Assembly (NCBI RefSeq): GCF_963360655.1
Contig: NZ_OY725717.1
Span: forward strand, 835,694-899,693
DNA: 64,000 nt
Reading direction: 5' to 3'
Source of the DNA: Collinsella aerofaciens
GTDB taxonomy: Bacteria; Actinomycetota; Coriobacteriia; Coriobacteriales; Coriobacteriaceae
The notes below the pieces were generated by a model. That model saw nothing but the letters and a program-made list of their open reading frames with translations, was not told the origin of the DNA and made no database searches. This document shows positions 59,912 through 64,000 of this stretch, piece by piece; positions within the stretch are counted from its first letter, which is position 1, and every line of letters starts with the position of its first letter. The position numbers and the translations under genes are program-made.

Positions 59912-60532
59912 TTATTCCGAGGCGTCCTCTGGTGCGGGATGTCGCTCCAGATAGTCGCCCAGCATCTTAAAGTCTTCCTCCAGCAGTTCCTGCCACGCCG
60001 GATTGCGTAGCGCTGCTGCCGGATGGAACGTGGGCATTACTACAAAATGCCCCATCTGGTGGAACCTGCCGCGCAGCTTAGTAATGCCAATCTCGGTCTT
60101 AAGCACAAAGTGCGTCGCGGGGTTGCCGAGCGTCACGATAATATCGGGCCAGATGCTTCGAATCTGCTCACGCAAAAACGGCGAGCAAGCCAGCACTTCC
60201 TCGGAACGTGGATTGCGGTTTCCCGGCGGGCGGCACTTAAGCACGTTGGCAATGTAGACGTCTTCGCGTTTGAGCCCCGCCAGCGACAAAATGCCGTTGA
60301 GGTCCTCGCCTGCCGCCCCCACAAAGGGCTCGCCCTGCAAATCCTCATTGCGGCCCGGCGCCTCGCCAATAAACATCACACGAGCGCGGGGGTTTCCCAC
60401 GCCAAACACGATATTGTGACGCGACTGGTAGAGCTGGCAGAGGTGACAATCGCCCAGAACGGCCTCAATTTCCTCGAGTGCGACCTCACGTGGTGCCTGA
60501 TGGGTATGGCCGGGGATGTGCATGACGCCCAT
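59912..60532 (-). CDS. Family 4 uracil-DNA glycosylase
   Basis: A 206-aa 4Fe-4S uracil-DNA glycosylase: N-terminal GDCHLCQLYQSRHNIVFG (two cluster Cys), GEAPGRNED (motif A), NVLKCRPPGNRNP and ACSPFLREQ with further Cys, and the C-terminal FHPAAALRN. It removes uracil from DNA in base-excision repair. It lies in the leftward operon between alr and tsaE. Confidence 0.94.
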   Translation of the reverse strand: MGVMHIPGHTHQAPREVALEEIEAVLGDCHLCQLYQSRHNIVFGVGNPRARVMFIGEAPGRNEDLQGEPFVGAAGEDLNGILSLAGLKREDVYIANVLKCRPPGNRNPRSEEVLACSPFLREQIRSIWPDIIVTLGNPATHFVLKTEIGITKLRGRFHQMGHFVVMPTFHPAAALRNPAWQELLEEDFKMLGDYLERHPAPEDASE

Positions 60533-60540
60533 AGCGGCTC

Positions 60541-61686
60541 CTACACGTAGACCTTGTCGAGACGCATGCCAAAGCCGCAGGCGACCTCGTAGTTAATCGT
60601 TCCGCGCAGTCGGGCCATCTCGTCCATAGTGATCTCGGCATCGCCATCGCGGCCGACAATAATCATCTCGTCACCATACTCGGCCTCGGGAATCTCGTGT
60701 GCCGGGTTGGACTGAATGGCGACCATAAACTGGTCCATGCAGATATTGCCAACCTGATGCACGCGCTCGCCGCGATACAGCACATCCATACGATTGGAAA
60801 GCGTACGCGATAGGCCATCGGCATAACCGATCGGCAGCGTGCAGATCTGAACGCGCGTACGCGGTACGCGGTAGGTAAAACCGTAGCCCACGCCCTCACC
60901 CATCGCAGGGTGTGCCACGCGCGTCACACGCGCATGGACGCTCATAACGGGATCAAGCTGCATCACGCGGCCACTCAGCTCGCACGGCTGCATGCCATAC
61001 AAGCCAACGCCGGCGCGGATCATATCAAAATGCATCGAGGGGTCGAGCATCGAGGACGGCGTGTTGGCGCAGTGCACGATACCGCACTCAAAACCCGCAT
61101 CCTTAATGGCCTGAACGGCCTCGGTAAAGCGCTGACACTGCAGCTTGTAGTCCCAGCCCGAAGGTTCATCGGCCGTGGCGAAGTGCGTAAATACGCCGTC
61201 GCACTGAATACCGCGATGGAAATTTATACCGCGGACAAAGTCGAGCACCTGCGTGTAGTGAACGCCGATACGATTCATGCCCGTCTCGATGGCGAGATGA
61301 TACTTGCCCACTTTGCCCGCCGCGACGGCACATTCGCCATACGCAAGAGCAAAATCAGACGTATAGACCGAAGGCATGATATCAAACTCGAGCAACGTCG
61401 GAATGGCCTCGATAGGCGGCTCGCTTAGGATGAGGATGGGTTTCGTAATCCCGCCCTGTCGGAGCTCAACGCCCTCGTTAACCGTCGCCACGGCAAACAT
61501 GTCGGCACCGGCCGAATACATGATCTTGGCGCACTCAACAGCTCCATGACCATAAGCATCGGCCTTGACCACGCAGCACAGGCGCTGACGTGGATTCAGC
61601 AAGTTCTTATAGGCCCTCGTGTTGCGACGGAGCGCCCCGCGGTCGATCTCGACCCAGGACCAGCGCGTCAAATCGGCTTTATTCAT
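60541..61686 (-). CDS. alr: Alanine racemase
   Basis: A 381-aa fold-type III PLP enzyme: CVVKADAYGHGAVECAK with the PLP Lys, ETGMNRIGVH, IVHCANTPSSM, RAGVGLYGMQP, and the catalytic Tyr near GYGFTYRVP. It makes D-alanine for peptidoglycan. It follows nnrED by 2 bp. Confidence 0.97.
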   Translation of the reverse strand: MNKADLTRWSWVEIDRGALRRNTRAYKNLLNPRQRLCCVVKADAYGHGAVECAKIMYSAGADMFAVATVNEGVELRQGGITKPILILSEPPIEAIPTLLEFDIMPSVYTSDFALAYGECAVAAGKVGKYHLAIETGMNRIGVHYTQVLDFVRGINFHRGIQCDGVFTHFATADEPSGWDYKLQCQRFTEAVQAIKDAGFECGIVHCANTPSSMLDPSMHFDMIRAGVGLYGMQPCELSGRVMQLDPVMSVHARVTRVAHPAMGEGVGYGFTYRVPRTRVQICTLPIGYADGLSRTLSNRMDVLYRGERVHQVGNICMDQFMVAIQSNPAHEIPEAEYGDEMIIVGRDGDAEITMDEMARLRGTINYEVACGFGMRLDKVYV

Positions 61687-61688
61687 GA

Positions 61689-63305
61689 TTAGTCATCCGA
61701 CCCTTCGTCCATGATTCCCAGATCTTCGAGCGCATCCTTTGCCGCCAGTTCCATGGCCGGACCGATCAAGTCGATAAGATCGGTCGCGATGACGCTCTTC
61801 TCACCATACTCCGTCGCCGCGGCAAAACCGGCGTAGCTGTGAAGTGCGACGGCGTACGAATACAGCAGCTCCCAACGATCCATCTCGTCGCGCATGGTGG
61901 CAAGCGTGCCGGCCAAAATACCCGCGAGAACATCACCCGAACCGGCAGTTGCCAGAGAAGCCGGACCCGAGAGCGGCAGCAGCACACGCTCAACGCCACA
62001 GATAGCCGTCGTCGGCCCCTTGGCAATGACCACCAGATTGTCAGAGCCTGCAGCCCAGACAACCTTCTGCGCGGCTGCAATCGCAGTACCAAGGTCGTTC
62101 ACCTCGTCACCGGCAACCAGACGCGAAAGTTCACGATAGTGCGGCGTCATAACCAACGGCTGCTCGCGACGATACATCTCGGGATTACTATCAATACCGT
62201 CAATGGCAATCTTAGCAAGGCAGTTGAGTGCATCGGCGTCCAAGATAAGCGGCACATCAAGCTCGAGCAAGCCCGAAACCACCTGCATAGCGCCGGCAGA
62301 TGTCGTCATACCGGGACCGCACAGCACACAGCTGTACTTCTTTGCAATCTCGCACACAGTCATGCGCGCAGCGGCGCCAAAGGAGCCGCGGGAATCAGAC
62401 GGAATAGCAAAGACGGGAATCGAAGGAAGTGCCATGCGAATAAGATTGGCGCAGGCGTCAGGAGCCGCGACTGCCACGTAACCAGCACCCGCGCGAGCTG
62501 CAGACTTGGCCGCCATAATGGCAGCACCAGGATATTGCGCAGATCCGGCGACAATAAGCACAGAGCCACGGGAATACTTATCGATATTCGTAGGTAGTGG
62601 GGCAAAGTAATCAACTAAGTCACCGGGCTCGACAATCTCGGCGGCGTGGTCGACATCATCGATGACCTCGTCAAGACGGTCGTAAAGATTGCCGCAGATC
62701 AAATCGCCAGCATACTCAGGACCATCAGCGCTATACAGACCAATCTTGGGCGCAATCATCGTCACCGTATGCTCGGCACGAATGCAGTCGTCATCAACAA
62801 CGCCCGTCTCGGCATTGAGGCCCGAGGGAACATCAATGGATACGACACAATCGGCGCATTCATTGACCGTAGGAATCCAGATGGAGAACGGCGCACGCAG
62901 ATTTCCGTGGAAACCGGTACCAAAAATGGCATCGACAACAACATCGGCCTTATCGATCAAAACCTCGAGTTCGTCACGCGAGGGGCCGACGCAAACGTGC
63001 ACATCGCGGCCGGCAGTACGACGAGCAACATGACGTGCCAGAGCAGCAGGAATCTCATCCGGCTCAACCGGAGAAACGATATCCACGTCCACACCCTTAT
63101 GGCTCAGGATATCGGCGGCAACCCAACCGTCGCCGCCATTATTACCAAAACCGACCAGAACGAGAACCCGATCGGGATTGAGCTTCAAGACCTCGTTGGC
63201 GGCAAACTCACCCGCTAGCTCCATAAGCTCGGCCTTCGAAGTCCCTTCGCGTTCGATGATATCCTCGAGACGAACGACTTCTTCGGTACTCAAAACCGGT
63301 TTCAT
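61689..63305 (-). CDS. nnr: Bifunctional NAD(P)HX epimerase/dehydratase
   Basis: A 538-aa fusion. The N-terminal YjeF_N epimerase (about 1-215) has VLVGFGNNGGDGWVAA and VVDAIFGTGFHG. The C-terminal ADP-dependent dehydratase (about 235-520) has SVLIVAGSAQYPGAAIMAA, VLCGPGMT, LILDADALNCLA, VMTPHYRELSRL, and the signature ATAGSGDVLAGILAG. It repairs hydrated NADH/NADPH. It starts at the base next to the acpS stop. Confidence 0.97.
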   Translation of the reverse strand: MKPVLSTEEVVRLEDIIEREGTSKAELMELAGEFAANEVLKLNPDRVLVLVGFGNNGGDGWVAADILSHKGVDVDIVSPVEPDEIPAALARHVARRTAGRDVHVCVGPSRDELEVLIDKADVVVDAIFGTGFHGNLRAPFSIWIPTVNECADCVVSIDVPSGLNAETGVVDDDCIRAEHTVTMIAPKIGLYSADGPEYAGDLICGNLYDRLDEVIDDVDHAAEIVEPGDLVDYFAPLPTNIDKYSRGSVLIVAGSAQYPGAAIMAAKSAARAGAGYVAVAAPDACANLIRMALPSIPVFAIPSDSRGSFGAAARMTVCEIAKKYSCVLCGPGMTTSAGAMQVVSGLLELDVPLILDADALNCLAKIAIDGIDSNPEMYRREQPLVMTPHYRELSRLVAGDEVNDLGTAIAAAQKVVWAAGSDNLVVIAKGPTTAICGVERVLLPLSGPASLATAGSGDVLAGILAGTLATMRDEMDRWELLYSYAVALHSYAGFAAATEYGEKSVIATDLIDLIGPAMELAAKDALEDLGIMDEGSDD

Positions 63306-63845
63306 CTATGCTCCTAGCGTATCTTGCGAAGCATCGCCCAGGTGCTCCGTCAATGCTGAATTCTGCAGCTGCTCAAGCTCATCTAAAACAGAGCGAGCCT
63401 CTTTAAATGTCTGCGCTACGCGTTTCTTGGTGCTCACCTTTTCCTCTTTTGGCTTAGGCCGAGCATCTTCGGTAATCGCGATGGCATTCGCAACGGCCAA
63501 GTCTCCTGTAAGCGTAATGGAAAGAGCGACCTCAACAACACCCAGTTCTTGAGCGATCTCGAGAGCACGGCCCGAAAGCAGCGCCTTCGGTTTGCCGAGT
63601 TTATCACGCGTAACCGAAACATCCTTGCGACCCACGCCTTGACTAAAACCCATGCCGAGAGCTTTAAGTACCGCCTCGCGCGAAGCAAAGCGGCTCGCAT
63701 AGTGAGCAGCGGGACGCGATGATGCATCGCAATACGCACGCTCTTCTTCGGTAAACACACGCCGAGCAAACGACGGCGTCTTTTCAAGAATTGATTTCAT
63801 GCGGGAAATCTCGACGATATCAACGCCGATACCAGCTTCAGCCAT
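63306..63845 (-). CDS. acpS: Holo-ACP synthase with C-terminal extension
   Basis: A 179-aa phosphopantetheinyl transferase: GIGVDIVEISRMKSIL (Mg-binding Asp), FTEEERAYC, ASRFASREAVLKALGMG with the catalytic Glu, and VALSITLTGDLAVANAIA. The usual enzyme is about 120-125 aa; here about 55 extra residues follow (KPKEEKVSTKKRVAQ...), charged and probably helical or disordered. It activates the acyl carrier protein for fatty-acid synthesis. GGAGGTGAAC precedes the ATG. Confidence 0.95.
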   Translation of the reverse strand: MAEAGIGVDIVEISRMKSILEKTPSFARRVFTEEERAYCDASSRPAAHYASRFASREAVLKALGMGFSQGVGRKDVSVTRDKLGKPKALLSGRALEIAQELGVVEVALSITLTGDLAVANAIAITEDARPKPKEEKVSTKKRVAQTFKEARSVLDELEQLQNSALTEHLGDASQDTLGA

Positions 63846-63958
63846 GTTCACCTCCATATCGCACAGACTAAGTTATTGTAGCCCGTTCGCAGAAGATGCG
63901 ACAAACGAGGGTTATAAAACACAGCTACTATGTGAGACAAAAGCCCGTAAACGCAAAA

Positions 63959-63986
63959 AAGGGGGAGGCCGCGAGGCCTCCCCCTT
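63959..63986 (-). terminator. Terminator of a gene beyond the right edge
   Basis: AAGGGGGAGGCC and GGCCTCCCCCTT form a 12-bp stem with a 4-nt loop, followed by T6 on the minus strand. It would end a leftward gene lying outside the window; a CTA at 63995-63997 could be its stop codon. The 63846-63958 gap holds the acpS promoter region, with nothing else evident. Confidence 0.88.
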
Positions 63987-64000
63987 CTCAGTTCTAGCGT

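Overview
The window looks like a chromosomal segment of a gut Coriobacteriia bacterium, most likely Collinsella or a close relative. This is inferred from the high GC content, the gene order, and the mix of actinobacterial housekeeping genes with Firmicute-like PTS and sugar genes. No rRNA is present to confirm it. There is no prophage or CRISPR array. Mobile or repeated DNA consists of one intact IS3-family insertion sequence and an unusual number of palindromic intergenic elements.

Layout. 1-2.6 kb: end of a sensor histidine kinase gene, a small PTS-IIB/VOC pair, a membrane-anchored helical-repeat protein and tRNA-Leu(UAA). 2.6-4.5 kb: repeat-rich DNA around a DUF4143 AAA ATPase. 4.5-11.1 kb: leftward ppx/gppA, divIC/ftsB-like, enolase, mazG, a phosphodiesterase and a LarC C-terminal-domain gene, then a rightward PHP phosphatase. 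11.2-20.8 kb: a complete leftward histidine operon in the order hisZ-hisG fusion, hisD, hisC, hisB, [IS], hisH, hisA, hisF, hisI, hisE. 21.1-31.7 kb: a sugar-amine (Amadori product) catabolic region with a FrlC-like epimerase, two nearly identical FrlB-like deglycases, a GlmS-like SIS protein, a mannose-family PTS (IIA, IIB, IIC, IID), an MFS transporter and two overlapping GntR regulators. 31.9-35.5 kb: LacI regulator, murB and a secreted coiled-coil/NlpC-like protein. 35.8-49.4 kb: galE, malQ, glycogen phosphorylase, a maltooligosaccharide-type ABC transporter, a GntR regulator and a PTS-IICB protein fused to a HAD phosphatase. 49.4-64 kb: polyprenyl synthase, peptidoglycan-binding protein, tRNA-Gln(UUG), an orphan TOPRIM protein, cstA with a possible attenuator, and the leftward operon acpS-nnrED-alr-udg-tsaE-tsaB/rimI/tsaD.

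How the genes work together. The 21-31 kb region reads as import and phosphorylation of fructoselysine- or glucoselysine-like compounds by the PTS, deglycation by SIS enzymes to hexose phosphate plus amine, and epimerisation of an isomer. Its two promoter regions share sequence motifs. The 36-49 kb region handles alpha-glucans: ABC uptake, MalQ and GlgP processing, and a PTS whose sugar phosphate could be hydrolysed by its own HAD domain. A TTGTTTAAAC-type palindrome recurs at the malQ, ABC and GntR/PTS promoters and suggests one regulon.

The most striking unexplained structure is a family of four ~131-137 bp intergenic elements (34175, 51842, 56600, 56875). Each has a conserved ~69-nt core inside long, almost perfect inverted arms whose sequences differ from copy to copy. 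The inner hairpin shows compensatory base changes among the copies, as expected for a conserved folded RNA or single-stranded DNA.
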